NCBI RefSeq assembly: GCF_022354825.1
Contig: NZ_CP031168.1
Coordinates: 2,915,501-2,979,500, forward strand
Direction: 5' to 3'
Length of the DNA stretch: 64,000 bases
Source of the DNA: Paenibacillus sp. H1-7
GTDB lineage: Bacteria; Bacillota; Bacilli; Paenibacillales; NBRC-103111
Shown here in pieces: positions 16,544-24,872 of the stretch. Numbering within the stretch: position 1 is the first letter of the stretch; every line of letters begins with the position of its first letter. The position numbers were made by a program, and so were the translations under genes. The notes below the pieces were generated by a model. That model ran no database searches, had not been told where the DNA came from, and saw only the letters and a program-made list of their open reading frames with translations.

Positions 16544-17617
16544 ATGGTCAAACGGCTGGGTATTATAGGTACGGGCAAGTCTATCGGAGTATCGAACGAT
16601 CATTTGAAAGGAATACGGGCTGTTCCCGGCTGGGAGCTGACGTCGATTTATGATTTGCACAGGGACCATGCCGAGCATTTCGCCGAGAAAAACGGAATGT
16701 CCAGCAAGGTCATCCGATCGTCGCTTGATGATCTGCTCTCTCAAGTCGACGCCGTAACCATTTGCACGGACAATAAATCCCACGCGGAGCTGGTACGAGA
16801 AGCGCTGAAGCGGGGGCTGCCCGTACAATGCGAGAAGCCGCTCTCGCGTAATTATGCGGAATCGTTGGCGCTGGCCAAAGAGGCTCAGGAAGCGGGCGTC
16901 GTGCATTACATGAGCATGCAGTACCGGTATCATCCGTACGCGCAAATCATAAAAGGACTGATCGGCGAGCTAGGCGAGGTTTACTATTACCGGCAGAAGC
17001 TGGGCGGGGCTCGTATTGCGAATCCGGGGATCGGTTTGGAGTGGAGGATGCAGAAGGAATTATCAGGCCCGGGGGCGCTCATCGATTTCGGCGTTCATGA
17101 GCTGGACCTTCTTCACTACTTCCTGGCCGAAACGTGCGGGGACATCACGGAAGTACAGGCGGAGCTTGTCACCGCGATTAAAGAACGGGATAAGCTGGAC
17201 GGTTCGGGTCGCTCTCAAGTGACTAACGATGACATGGGTGCAATCATCGGCCGTTTGGAGAATGGAGGTTTGGTGACGCTGAACAGCTCACGTGTGGTTC
17301 CCGACGACGGTAACGGACTCGAAATTGTAGGGACGCGAGGCGCGATCTGGATGGATGGCAAGGGAGACGTTTATTTCCGCGGCAAGAAGCCGAACGGGAC
17401 TTGGGATCAAGCAGCGCTCGTTCCGGCTGAAGCAAAGCATATGTTCCCGGGGCTTGCGCGAGGCAAGCAATATGCGGAGTTTCTCGATATTATCGAGAAT
17501 GGAACCAGTTATGAGCTCGATTTTTTCTATGGGGCACAGATCGTCCGGGTCATTGACGCAGCCGTACGTTCAAGTGAGGAAGGGCGCAAAGTCAGTATCT
17601 CTGAAATTAAGGATTAA
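16544..17617 (+). CDS. Gfo/Idh/MocA-family NAD(P)-dependent oxidoreductase
   Basis: 357 aa. An N-terminal Rossmann fold (LGIIGTGKSIG, then AVTICTDNKSHAELV) is followed by the family's catalytic motif CEKPLSRN and a C-terminal alpha/beta domain with GALIDFGVHELDLLHYF. These enzymes oxidise or reduce sugars, inositols and related polyols, or act in glycosidases of the same fold. It is the first gene of the LacI-controlled operon (SD AAAGGAGAA). The two TIM-barrel isomerases downstream are frequent partners in pathways where a sugar is first oxidised to a keto form. Exact substrate unknown. Confidence 0.88.
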   Translation: MVKRLGIIGTGKSIGVSNDHLKGIRAVPGWELTSIYDLHRDHAEHFAEKNGMSSKVIRSSLDDLLSQVDAVTICTDNKSHAELVREALKRGLPVQCEKPLSRNYAESLALAKEAQEAGVVHYMSMQYRYHPYAQIIKGLIGELGEVYYYRQKLGGARIANPGIGLEWRMQKELSGPGALIDFGVHELDLLHYFLAETCGDITEVQAELVTAIKERDKLDGSGRSQVTNDDMGAIIGRLENGGLVTLNSSRVVPDDGNGLEIVGTRGAIWMDGKGDVYFRGKKPNGTWDQAALVPAEAKHMFPGLARGKQYAEFLDIIENGTSYELDFFYGAQIVRVIDAAVRSSEEGRKVSISEIKD

Positions 17618-17647
17618 TACCAATATCCGTACCGGGAGGAAACCGTC

Positions 17648-18946
17648 ATGTTGAAGCTGAAAGGACTCGTTTGTTGCATGATGACCATAACCATTGGGGC
17701 GGGCTGCACAGGGACGAAGGAGCCGATGAATGAGAAGACGGAGGGCGATAAGCCGGTAACGCTGACAATGTATCAGAAAACAGCCGGCATTACGGATGAA
17801 GAATTTCAGGAATATTTCGTGAAGCCCGTTCAGCAGAAGTTTCCCCAAGTCAAGCTGGAAATGGTAAGAGCCTCCACCCAAGGCAATACGGAGCAGGAGC
17901 TCATGGTTAGCGGTACGTTTCCGGATTTGATTTATAGCAGCAATCCGGGCATTGCCAATTTCAAGACGCTTGGTCTGGTGGACGATTTGACGGATACGAT
18001 CAAGAAAAACGGGCTGGACTTGAACGTTTATGATCCGAAAGCGATCGACTCGATCAAGCAAAACGGAGAAGCGGGACAGCTGTACGCTCTGCCGTTCTCG
18101 CAAAATTTTGGAGCCCTCATCTATAACAAAGATCTGTTCGACAAGTTCGCCGTACCGTATCCGACTGACGGAATGAGCTGGGAGCAGCTGCTCGAGCTGT
18201 CCAAGAAGCTGACGCGCAATCAGGACGGAGTGCAGTATATCGGCCTGGACCCTTATGCGGTCAATTTGATTGGATCCGGCTTGTCGCTGCCGTTTATCGA
18301 TCCCAAGACGAATAAGGCTATGCTCAATAACGACGGCTGGAGAAAAGTCTTCGATCTTTACAAGCAGCTGTTCGCCATCCCCGGATACGTAGATAACGAG
18401 AAAAGCAAGTACCAGTATGGCGTCAACGGATTTTTCAAGGATAAAAACGTAGCGATGTTCACGCCCTGGTTCGATACGGTTGTTGGTCAGGCCGGCGCGA
18501 TTCAGGATATGAAATGGGACTTGGCTGCGCTGCCGAACTTCAAAGAAGCGGTTGGAACCGGCAGAGAGTTCGACGTTCATGTCATCATGGTGTCCAACAT
18601 GAGCAAACATAAGGAGCTGGCAGCGCAGATCATGCAGCTGGTGACGACGTCAGAGGAAGTTCAGGCGAAGATGACCAAGCGCGGCAGAATGACCGTCTTG
18701 AATAAGCCGGAAATGCAAAAGCTTTTTGCGCAGGATATTGAAGCGTTAAAAGGAAAGCAAATAGCATCGGTCTTCAAATCGAAGCCGGGTCTTGCGCATG
18801 TGCCTACCGTGTACGACTCGATAGCTTCTCAAAAGCTGAACGCCGCCTTGAAGGATGTAGCATTAGGCAATAAGGATGTGAACACGGTGATAAGGGAGAC
18901 GGAAGAAGTCACCAATCTGGCGATTGAAGCAGCCAAAGGGAAGTAA
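17648..18946 (+). CDS. Sugar ABC transporter solute-binding lipoprotein, no cognate permease nearby
   Basis: 432 aa. The signal peptide ends with lipobox GAGC, Cys 20, and the linker is rich in Lys/Glu. The mature protein has the family 1 fold: SGTFPDLIYSSNPG, PFSQNFGALIYNKDLFDKF, FKDKNVAMFTPWFDT and KHKELAAQIMQLVTTSEE. It binds a sugar for import. No permease or ATPase gene occurs in this operon, so it must borrow transmembrane partners encoded elsewhere, or their genes have been lost. SD GGGAGGAAACC precedes ATG 17648. Confidence 0.88.
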   Translation: MLKLKGLVCCMMTITIGAGCTGTKEPMNEKTEGDKPVTLTMYQKTAGITDEEFQEYFVKPVQQKFPQVKLEMVRASTQGNTEQELMVSGTFPDLIYSSNPGIANFKTLGLVDDLTDTIKKNGLDLNVYDPKAIDSIKQNGEAGQLYALPFSQNFGALIYNKDLFDKFAVPYPTDGMSWEQLLELSKKLTRNQDGVQYIGLDPYAVNLIGSGLSLPFIDPKTNKAMLNNDGWRKVFDLYKQLFAIPGYVDNEKSKYQYGVNGFFKDKNVAMFTPWFDTVVGQAGAIQDMKWDLAALPNFKEAVGTGREFDVHVIMVSNMSKHKELAAQIMQLVTTSEEVQAKMTKRGRMTVLNKPEMQKLFAQDIEALKGKQIASVFKSKPGLAHVPTVYDSIASQKLNAALKDVALGNKDVNTVIRETEEVTNLAIEAAKGK

Positions 18947-19034
18947 TGAGAGAGCAGGTCGATTAAGGGCTAGGGCTGAATGCTTCTTAGTTCACCGTTC
19001 GATCATTCAGGAAAGGAAAGGATTGGAGCTAGCT

Positions 19035-19919
19035 ATGAAGCTTGGATTTTTAACGAACGCACTCGTATGGGAGGGATTGAACAATATACGCGATATGGCG
19101 GATTGGGCTGCCAGCCACGGATTCGAGACACTCGAGGTGGGACCGAACATTCCGCTTGACGAAGCGCTGTTCTCTGAAGTGTTGGAGGAGGGCAAAATGA
19201 CCATCTCCGCGCTTACGTATTGCCGGAACTATCTTAGTCCGGATGCGGAGGAACGATCGCTGCACCGCAAAGAGCTGATCAGCCGGATTCAATCGGCAGG
19301 CAGGCTGGGAATCCCCGTCGTCGTAACCTCAACCGGATTCGACTCCACGCGTGAACGCGAGCACTATGATGGTTACGAGGCAATCCGCAACAAGCCGTTG
19401 AACAGCCTGGACCCTGTAGTCCGCTGGTTCGCAGAGGTGCTGGAAGCGGCGGAAAAGGCTAATGTACGCGTAGCCATAGAAAATTGTCCGTTGATGGGCA
19501 ATATGATGATTTCGCCGGAAATGTGGGAGCGGCTGCTCGAACGGCTGGAATCCCCGTATTTGGGTATGGCGTATGATCCTTCCCACCTGCTATGGCAAAT
19601 GATTGACCCCTACGAACCAATTAAGGAATTTGGGCCGAAAATCTTTCATGTTCATGCGAAGGATACGGAAATTTTGCGAGGGCGTCTGGCGAGAACCGGG
19701 ATTTTGACGGATTTCTCCTGGTGGCGATACCGGCTGCCGGGATTAGGAGAGCTGGACTGGGTGAAATTCATCTCCAATCTGCGGGAGGCCGGTTATAACG
19801 GTATGGTTAGTATCGAGCATGAAGACCCGGTCTGGGGCGGAACGATCTCAAGAATTCAGGAGGGACTGCTGATCGCCAAGCGGTACATAGAGCAGATACC
19901 GGGGTTCCGCGTGCAATGA
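19035..19919 (+). CDS. Sugar phosphate isomerase/epimerase (TIM barrel), first copy
   Basis: 294 aa from ATG 19035; the frame is open further upstream, but GGAG 6 bp before this ATG and the strand MKLGFLTNALVWEG set the start. It has the AP-endonuclease-2-like TIM barrel: ALTYCRNYL, VVVTSTGF, VAIENCPLMG (metal-ligand Glu), GMAYDPSHLLWQ (Asp, His), IFHVHAKDTE and VSIEHEDPVWGG (Glu). The intact Glu-Asp-His-Glu set predicts a divalent-metal isomerase or epimerase. It follows the binding protein within the same operon. Confidence 0.88.
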   Translation: MKLGFLTNALVWEGLNNIRDMADWAASHGFETLEVGPNIPLDEALFSEVLEEGKMTISALTYCRNYLSPDAEERSLHRKELISRIQSAGRLGIPVVVTSTGFDSTREREHYDGYEAIRNKPLNSLDPVVRWFAEVLEAAEKANVRVAIENCPLMGNMMISPEMWERLLERLESPYLGMAYDPSHLLWQMIDPYEPIKEFGPKIFHVHAKDTEILRGRLARTGILTDFSWWRYRLPGLGELDWVKFISNLREAGYNGMVSIEHEDPVWGGTISRIQEGLLIAKRYIEQIPGFRVQ

Positions 19920-19944
19920 AAGCTATGAGAGGGAGAGGATTCGT

Positions 19945-20700
19945 TTGAAGCATCAATTAGCGGTACAGCTGTATACGCTGCGCAAGGAATGCAAGGACAA
20001 TTTCCCGCAGGTGCTTCGCGACTTGCGCAAAATGGGCTGGTCCGGGGTACAAATGGGGGGCTTTTTCGGCTACGACCCGCAGGAGATTGCAGCGGTTATG
20101 GCGGAAACAGGGCTGAAAGCCGCCGGGTTTCACGCCGGCTTCGATCAGATGATGAATAAAACGGAACTGGTGGTGGAGCAAGCCCGCATACTGCAAACCA
20201 AAGATATCGTTTGCCCTTTTGTCCAGCCGCAAAACCGGACGGAGGAAGGGTACCGCAGGATCAAACAAGGTCTTAACGAAGTGGCGGCAAGGCTGAGAGA
20301 AGAAGGCATCCGCATCAGCTATCATAACCATGATTTTGAGTTTGATTGCCTGATCGATGGCCACAATGCGCTTGAATACTTGCTGGAGCCGCACCCGGAC
20401 AACGAAATCCATGCGGAGATCGATGTATACTGGATTCAAAGAACAGGAAGAAACCCGCTCGAATTCATCCGCGCTTATGCCTTCAGGATGCCGATCATTC
20501 ATTTGAAGGACATGAAAGGCGATGAAACGAAGGATTACGCGGAAATCGGTACCGGGACGATCGATTTCCCTCCCTTATTGCAATGGGGGCAGGCTAACGG
20601 GATTGAATGGTATGTCGTTGAGCAGGATGAATGCCGGCGCAGCCCGATGGATTGCGTAGAAACGAGCTACAACAATTTAATCCAATGGATACGGGAGTGA
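19945..20700 (+). CDS. Sugar phosphate isomerase/epimerase (TIM barrel), second copy
   Basis: 251 aa from TTG 19945 (SD GGGAGAGG). It is a smaller member of the same TIM-barrel superfamily: KHQLAVQLYTLRKE at the N-terminus, ISYHNHDFEF (metal-ligand region), EIDVYWIQRTG, IIHLKDMKGDE and WYVVEQDECRRS with the last ligand Glu. The YTLR / YHNHDFEF pattern is typical of inosose or xylose-isomerase-like enzymes acting on keto-inositols or ketoses made by Gfo/Idh/MocA dehydrogenases. It shares little with the first copy, so the two probably do different steps. Confidence 0.88.
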   Translation: MKHQLAVQLYTLRKECKDNFPQVLRDLRKMGWSGVQMGGFFGYDPQEIAAVMAETGLKAAGFHAGFDQMMNKTELVVEQARILQTKDIVCPFVQPQNRTEEGYRRIKQGLNEVAARLREEGIRISYHNHDFEFDCLIDGHNALEYLLEPHPDNEIHAEIDVYWIQRTGRNPLEFIRAYAFRMPIIHLKDMKGDETKDYAEIGTGTIDFPPLLQWGQANGIEWYVVEQDECRRSPMDCVETSYNNLIQWIRE

Positions 20701-20706
20701 CCGGCG

Positions 20707-22143
20707 ATGCGAATCATTTATCTGGATATCGATTCATTGCGGCCCGATCATATGGGCTGTTACGGGTATGAACGAAATACGACGCCGAATATCGATGCTA
20801 TTGCAGCGGAAGGGGCCATATTCACACGATGCTACTGTGCTTCATCGCCTTGCGTTCCCTCACGGGCAAGCTTCATGTCGGGACGGTTCGCCATCCATCA
20901 CGGAGCGCTTACCCATTGGGGGCCTGGCTACGATTTTTATTATCCGGAAGGGGACGGCCACAGTGAGCATTATGCTTTTTTTACGCGTCACTTGCGGCAA
21001 GCCGGATTGAAGACGGTAACCTTCTCCTCGTTCGGCGACCGTCATCATGCTTGGTGGTATTTTGCCGGGTGGGATGAAGTGCATACGCATACGCTCAAGG
21101 AAGGGAACGAGAATGCGGACGAGGTGAACGCAGCGGTGATTCCGTGGCTGCAGCGGCACGGGAAGGAGGAGGATTACTTCCTGCATATTCAGTATTGGGA
21201 CCCTCATACGATGTACACGTATCCTCCGGAATACGCTGAGCAGTGGAACGGCGAGCCGGCGAAGGCATTCCCGGATGAAGAGACGATCCGGAAGCATCGC
21301 GAGGATGTGTTCCCGAGGTCCGCATCTTTCCTGCATACGGCCGAGCATATTCCGGAGACGATGCCCGGACAAATCCGCGACCGCCGGGATTTCGAGCGGC
21401 TGCTGAACGGATACGACGGCGGAATCAGTTACATGGATAAACATGTGGGCGAGCTTCTTCAGACGTTAAGAGGGCTCGGCATAGAGGATGAGGTCACGTT
21501 CATTATCAGTGCCGATCATGGAGAATCAATGGGCGAGCAAGGGATTTATATGGAGCACGCCAGTGCTACCGAGCCGGTACACCACATTCCGCTGATCATC
21601 AAGGCTCCGGGCATTACGCAGCCGGGAACCGTATGCGATGAATTCGTATACAACGTGGACGTGATTGCAACCATAACCGAAATGACCGGGTTAACCGTTC
21701 CGGGAGGCTGGGACGGCCGATCCTTCATGCCAGCACTGCGAGGCGAGCATTGGGCTGGTAGGGATTATCTTGTAATGGATCACGGTCTGTATACTTGCCA
21801 AAGGGCCGTTCGTGACCGCAAGTGGCACTATATCCGTACTTACCACCCGGGGCTGTATCGCTTTGATCCGGTCACTTTATACGACATGGAGAACGATCCG
21901 TTTCAATTGGACAATGCAGCGGAGCGATATCCCGATATCGTCAAGGAAATGGACCACCGAATAGCGCTCTGGACACAGGAGCAGCTGGGACAGCCGGGCA
22001 GCCGGATGGACCCGCTGCATCAGGTTATCGAGACGGGTCCATGGAAGTACGTGAAACTGGAGGACTGGGTGGAGCGGCTCCGCCGTGAAGGGTATCATGA
22101 AGCTGCAGAAGCGCTGATGACGAAATACGCGCCGGTTCATTAA
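20707..22143 (+). CDS. Sulfatase, formylglycine-dependent (Cys type)
   Basis: 478 aa, starting 6 bp after the previous stop. The alkaline-phosphatase-superfamily sulfatase fold begins with metal-binding LDIDSLRPDHMGCYGY (Asp 7, Asp 9). Activation motif SPCVPSRASFMSGR places the residue converted to formylglycine at Cys 49. Later metal ligands are in ISADHGESMGEQG. There is no signal peptide, so it acts in the cytosol on a sulfated sugar that has been imported. No sulfatase-maturing enzyme gene accompanies it; a Cys-type site can be matured by FGE or anSME encoded elsewhere. Its operon companions and the cysDN genes 2.7 kb downstream suggest a link between sulfate ester use and sulfur supply. 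Confidence 0.93.
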   Translation: MRIIYLDIDSLRPDHMGCYGYERNTTPNIDAIAAEGAIFTRCYCASSPCVPSRASFMSGRFAIHHGALTHWGPGYDFYYPEGDGHSEHYAFFTRHLRQAGLKTVTFSSFGDRHHAWWYFAGWDEVHTHTLKEGNENADEVNAAVIPWLQRHGKEEDYFLHIQYWDPHTMYTYPPEYAEQWNGEPAKAFPDEETIRKHREDVFPRSASFLHTAEHIPETMPGQIRDRRDFERLLNGYDGGISYMDKHVGELLQTLRGLGIEDEVTFIISADHGESMGEQGIYMEHASATEPVHHIPLIIKAPGITQPGTVCDEFVYNVDVIATITEMTGLTVPGGWDGRSFMPALRGEHWAGRDYLVMDHGLYTCQRAVRDRKWHYIRTYHPGLYRFDPVTLYDMENDPFQLDNAAERYPDIVKEMDHRIALWTQEQLGQPGSRMDPLHQVIETGPWKYVKLEDWVERLRREGYHEAAEALMTKYAPVH

Positions 22144-22177
22144 TGGAATCCTGTTTCGATTGTTGTGCAGGTACGGA

Positions 22178-22197
22178 GCTGCTCTATGAGGAGCAGC
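22178..22197 (+). terminator. Hairpin after the sulfatase gene (weak terminator candidate)
   Basis: A stem GCTGCTC / GAGCAGC with a 6-nt loop lies 35 bp after the sulfatase stop. It has no T-run, so terminator function is uncertain. Confidence 0.35.
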
Positions 22198-22249
22198 CCT
22201 ACAGTACCACAGGAGATGAGAACAGCGGATCCTTTTGTACGGACTAATT

Positions 22250-22263
22250 TGAAAGCGATTACA
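22250..22263 (+). promoter_or_regulatory. CcpA-binding cre site
   Basis: TGAAAGCGATTACA fits every fixed position of the Bacillus cre consensus TGWAANCGNTNWCA. It lies 87 bp before the start of the secreted glycoamylase-like gene, so catabolite control by CcpA is likely. Confidence 0.75.
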
Positions 22264-22350
22264 GAACTTCTTGGAATCGGCTATTATACCTTCCACGCAC
22301 ATGGAGCAGGGGACCGCCGCTGATATCAAGTGACCATTAGGAGGAAAACA

Positions 22351-24558
22351 ATGAGTGTTCATCCATATTACAAAGGTCGAATCGTGACCGTATTCATATT
22401 GCTGCTAGCTTTATTAATGGCAAGCTTCGGAATAGTTCCTGCTCAGCAAACAGCACATGCCGGCACGGTTCCACCTTTGCTTGTAACCGAGTTGATGGCT
22501 TATCCGAACGATCCCAACGAGGCTTACGAATACATAGAGATTTACAATAACAGCTCGACCGCCATGGACCTAGTCACTACGAATGTATATCTGTTTTGGG
22601 ACAATACGCAGCCGTTCAGCTCCTCCAAAATAGCAGCGCTCGGCACGATCGAGCCCTATCCCGGTTCATCCAATGCGATTATTGGAGCTTACAAGAGCAA
22701 AGTCATTTGGCTGAAAAAGAAGAGCTTATCGGGAACCGCAGCCGGAAGCTTGAACGGTTTCAATACGTTATACGGAACGAGCTTGACTTCCGACGATCTG
22801 GTTATGCTGCAGGTCTTTGGCAATGGGCTGCCGAACGGCCTGCGAAGAGATATTGCGCTGGTTCCGGCCGGCACAGACCCGGCAGTTGGCCGGATCGTCG
22901 GGGCAACCTTCGTTGGAGGCACCGATTTCATCAGAGGAGAGAGCGTGGACTATTACTATCCAATAGATGGAAGTAGTATTATGCAGCGTAAAACGCCGGA
23001 CTCCTATCACCGGCAGCCGTCCCCGGGTACGGTTGATCAGACCCTAGTGCCGCTGACTATACCGCCTTCTGGCGATCCCCCCATCCTGGAGCTTGTCAGC
23101 CGCAAGTCATTCGACTATTTCTGGAATACGGCCAATACGGATCCGAACAGCCCGGGCTACGGACTTGTACCTAAGGGCATCACGGGCAACAATGTGAATA
23201 TAAGCAGTACGGCCGGAGTCGGCTTTGGCCTTGCTGCGCTTGCGATTGGAGCAGAACGGGGGTGGGTGTTGAGGACGGACGCCGAGACCAGAGCGATTGG
23301 AACGCTCAACACGCTGTTGAACAACGTGGATCATGAGCACGGTTTTCTGTACCACTTCGTGAATATGTCCACGGGGAAGAGAAACAGTGAAGCTGAGGCT
23401 TCGTCCGTCGATACGGTCCGTGCCGTCAGCGGCGCGATTGTGGCGGGTCAATATTTTGGCGGGACGGTTAAACAGCTGGCACAGCAGCTATATGACCGGG
23501 TCGATTGGCAATGGATGCGAGACCCTGTGACGAATCAGTTTTATAAAGGGTACCGTCCGGACACCGGGTACGGCACCCGCTGGACCAACAGCGGCGAGCA
23601 GCTGGCTCTCTACGTACTGGCGGCCGGTTCGTCAACCCATCCGGTCAGCGGCGATATGTTTTACGGCTTCAACCGGAATGAAGGATCCTACGGGACGGGA
23701 CCATCGTACATTTATTCATGGTTCGGTTCCATGCATACGTATTTGTACTCTCATGCCTGGGTCGATTTTCGCAACAAAGTCGATCTGCAGGGAGTGAACT
23801 GGTACGACAATTCACAGAAAGCGGTGCAAACCAACAGGCAGTATTCCATTGATATGGCGTCACAGTATTCTACCTACGGAACGAATGCATGGGGGCTGCT
23901 GGCGGGGAAAGGCCCGAATGGATACGAGGGGAAAAATGGAGCGCCGCCGTCCGGGAGCAGCAATACGGCTCAGCAGACGACCGGGACATTGCCTCCGGCC
24001 GGCGCAGCCGCCGCTATCGTGTTTGCCCCGCAGCAGTCGATCGATGCGATGAACCATTATTATAATGACCTTCCTGAACTCTGGGGACCTTACGGGTTTT
24101 ATGACGGAGTCAATTTGGCTGTAAGCCCGGCATGGTATGCTGACGATTACTCGGTCATTAACGTGGGTGGACCACTGCTGATGATCGAAAATTACCGCAG
24201 CGGCTTCGTCTGGAGATGGTTCACGAACAACGCTTCGGTTCAGGCCGGTATGAAAAGCATTGGACTGTCCGGCATTCAGCCGCCTGCCGATGTACTGAAT
24301 CCGAGCGTGAGCTGGGGCAGCGGGTCGGCAACTGTAAGCTGGAGCGAGCCTGCCGAAACGATGGCGAGATCGGACTATACTTTTGTCAACATATATCGGC
24401 AGGACGGCACGAAGGCAGCCGGGCCGATTCCGCAAGGAGTGACATCCGTGACAATTACCGGGCTTACAAGCGGAAGCAGCTATACGTTCAAGGTAGTCAG
24501 AGTAAAAAATGGGGTCGAAAGCGGCGGTGTACAGATTGCCGAAGGGCAGCCTTTTTAA
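22351..24558 (+). CDS. Secreted LTD - glycoamylase-like - fibronectin III protein
   Basis: 735 aa from ATG 22351 (SD AGGAGG 8 bp away; GTG 22330 lies upstream of the SD and is rejected). The signal peptide is about residues 1-36. Order: lamin-tail-like domain (about 40-230; LLVTELMAYP, YEYIEIYNNS), a PF10091-type glycoamylase-like catalytic region (about 250-630; SRKSFDYFWNT, GYGLVPKGITG, STAGVGFGLAALAIGAERGW, GFLYHFVNM, ASSVDTV, YADDYSVINVGGPLLMIENYRSG), and a C-terminal fibronectin III domain (about 645-735). PF10091 includes the GH144 endo-beta-1,2-glucanases, so a secreted beta-glucan hydrolase is plausible. A cre site upstream fits carbon-regulated polysaccharide use. Confidence 0.85.
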   Translation: MSVHPYYKGRIVTVFILLLALLMASFGIVPAQQTAHAGTVPPLLVTELMAYPNDPNEAYEYIEIYNNSSTAMDLVTTNVYLFWDNTQPFSSSKIAALGTIEPYPGSSNAIIGAYKSKVIWLKKKSLSGTAAGSLNGFNTLYGTSLTSDDLVMLQVFGNGLPNGLRRDIALVPAGTDPAVGRIVGATFVGGTDFIRGESVDYYYPIDGSSIMQRKTPDSYHRQPSPGTVDQTLVPLTIPPSGDPPILELVSRKSFDYFWNTANTDPNSPGYGLVPKGITGNNVNISSTAGVGFGLAALAIGAERGWVLRTDAETRAIGTLNTLLNNVDHEHGFLYHFVNMSTGKRNSEAEASSVDTVRAVSGAIVAGQYFGGTVKQLAQQLYDRVDWQWMRDPVTNQFYKGYRPDTGYGTRWTNSGEQLALYVLAAGSSTHPVSGDMFYGFNRNEGSYGTGPSYIYSWFGSMHTYLYSHAWVDFRNKVDLQGVNWYDNSQKAVQTNRQYSIDMASQYSTYGTNAWGLLAGKGPNGYEGKNGAPPSGSSNTAQQTTGTLPPAGAAAAIVFAPQQSIDAMNHYYNDLPELWGPYGFYDGVNLAVSPAWYADDYSVINVGGPLLMIENYRSGFVWRWFTNNASVQAGMKSIGLSGIQPPADVLNPSVSWGSGSATVSWSEPAETMARSDYTFVNIYRQDGTKAAGPIPQGVTSVTITGLTSGSSYTFKVVRVKNGVESGGVQIAEGQPF

Positions 24559-24628
24559 AAGCCGAGTCACTGCATAGAGCTGCTCTATCGTGCGAGCGGA
24601 TAGGTTCTACGAATATCAATGTCATTGG

Positions 24629-24653
24629 GGTCGCCGATTCAGGCGGCCTTTTT
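24629..24653 (+). terminator. Terminator after the glycoamylase-like gene
   Basis: A 7-bp stem GGTCGCC / GGCGGCC (one G-T pair) with a GATTCA loop is followed by TTTTT. Confidence 0.75.
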
Positions 24654-24773
24654 AGCTTTTTTGGATGGGTACAAGAACTTACGTCTCATTCCAACGACTG
24701 CTCCTGCAGCGGCAAAGAATGTCGAATTTCAAAAAAAATACCCATTATTCAAAGAAAAATAATAGAAATTTGG

Positions 24774-24814
24774 AGAATCTTAGATTCTACCACTTTGCAT
24801 AAAAGCTAGAATCT
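24774..24814 (+). promoter_or_regulatory. Palindrome plus half-site at the cysD promoter
   Basis: AGAATCTTAGATTCT (24774-24788) is a perfect 15-bp palindrome placed just upstream of the -35-like TTGCAT. A further half-site AGAATCT (24808-24814) lies between -35 and -10. This geometry suits a dimeric regulator of sulfate assimilation; the protein is unknown. Confidence 0.55.
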
Positions 24815-24872
24815 GATAGGATATAAAGAAATACGATAGATTTAGTATGAATTAAAAGGAGGCACCTTTTCC

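Larger units (their letters stand above)
24559..24872 (+). other. Intergenic region between the glycoamylase-like gene and cysD
   Basis: No gene is supported here. It holds the terminator at 24629, an AT-rich stretch, the palindrome at 24774 and a weak promoter (TTGCAT 24795-24800, TAGGAT about 16 bp later). Confidence 0.5.

Noticed and set aside
18924-19034. Longer N-terminus of the first isomerase
   Set aside because: The upstream codons overlap the binding-protein gene, and the ATG at 19035 has a good ribosome binding site directly before the conserved first strand.
24216-24809. 197-aa frame overlapping the end of the glycoamylase-like gene
   Set aside because: Runs out of frame with a strongly supported gene and through its terminator.
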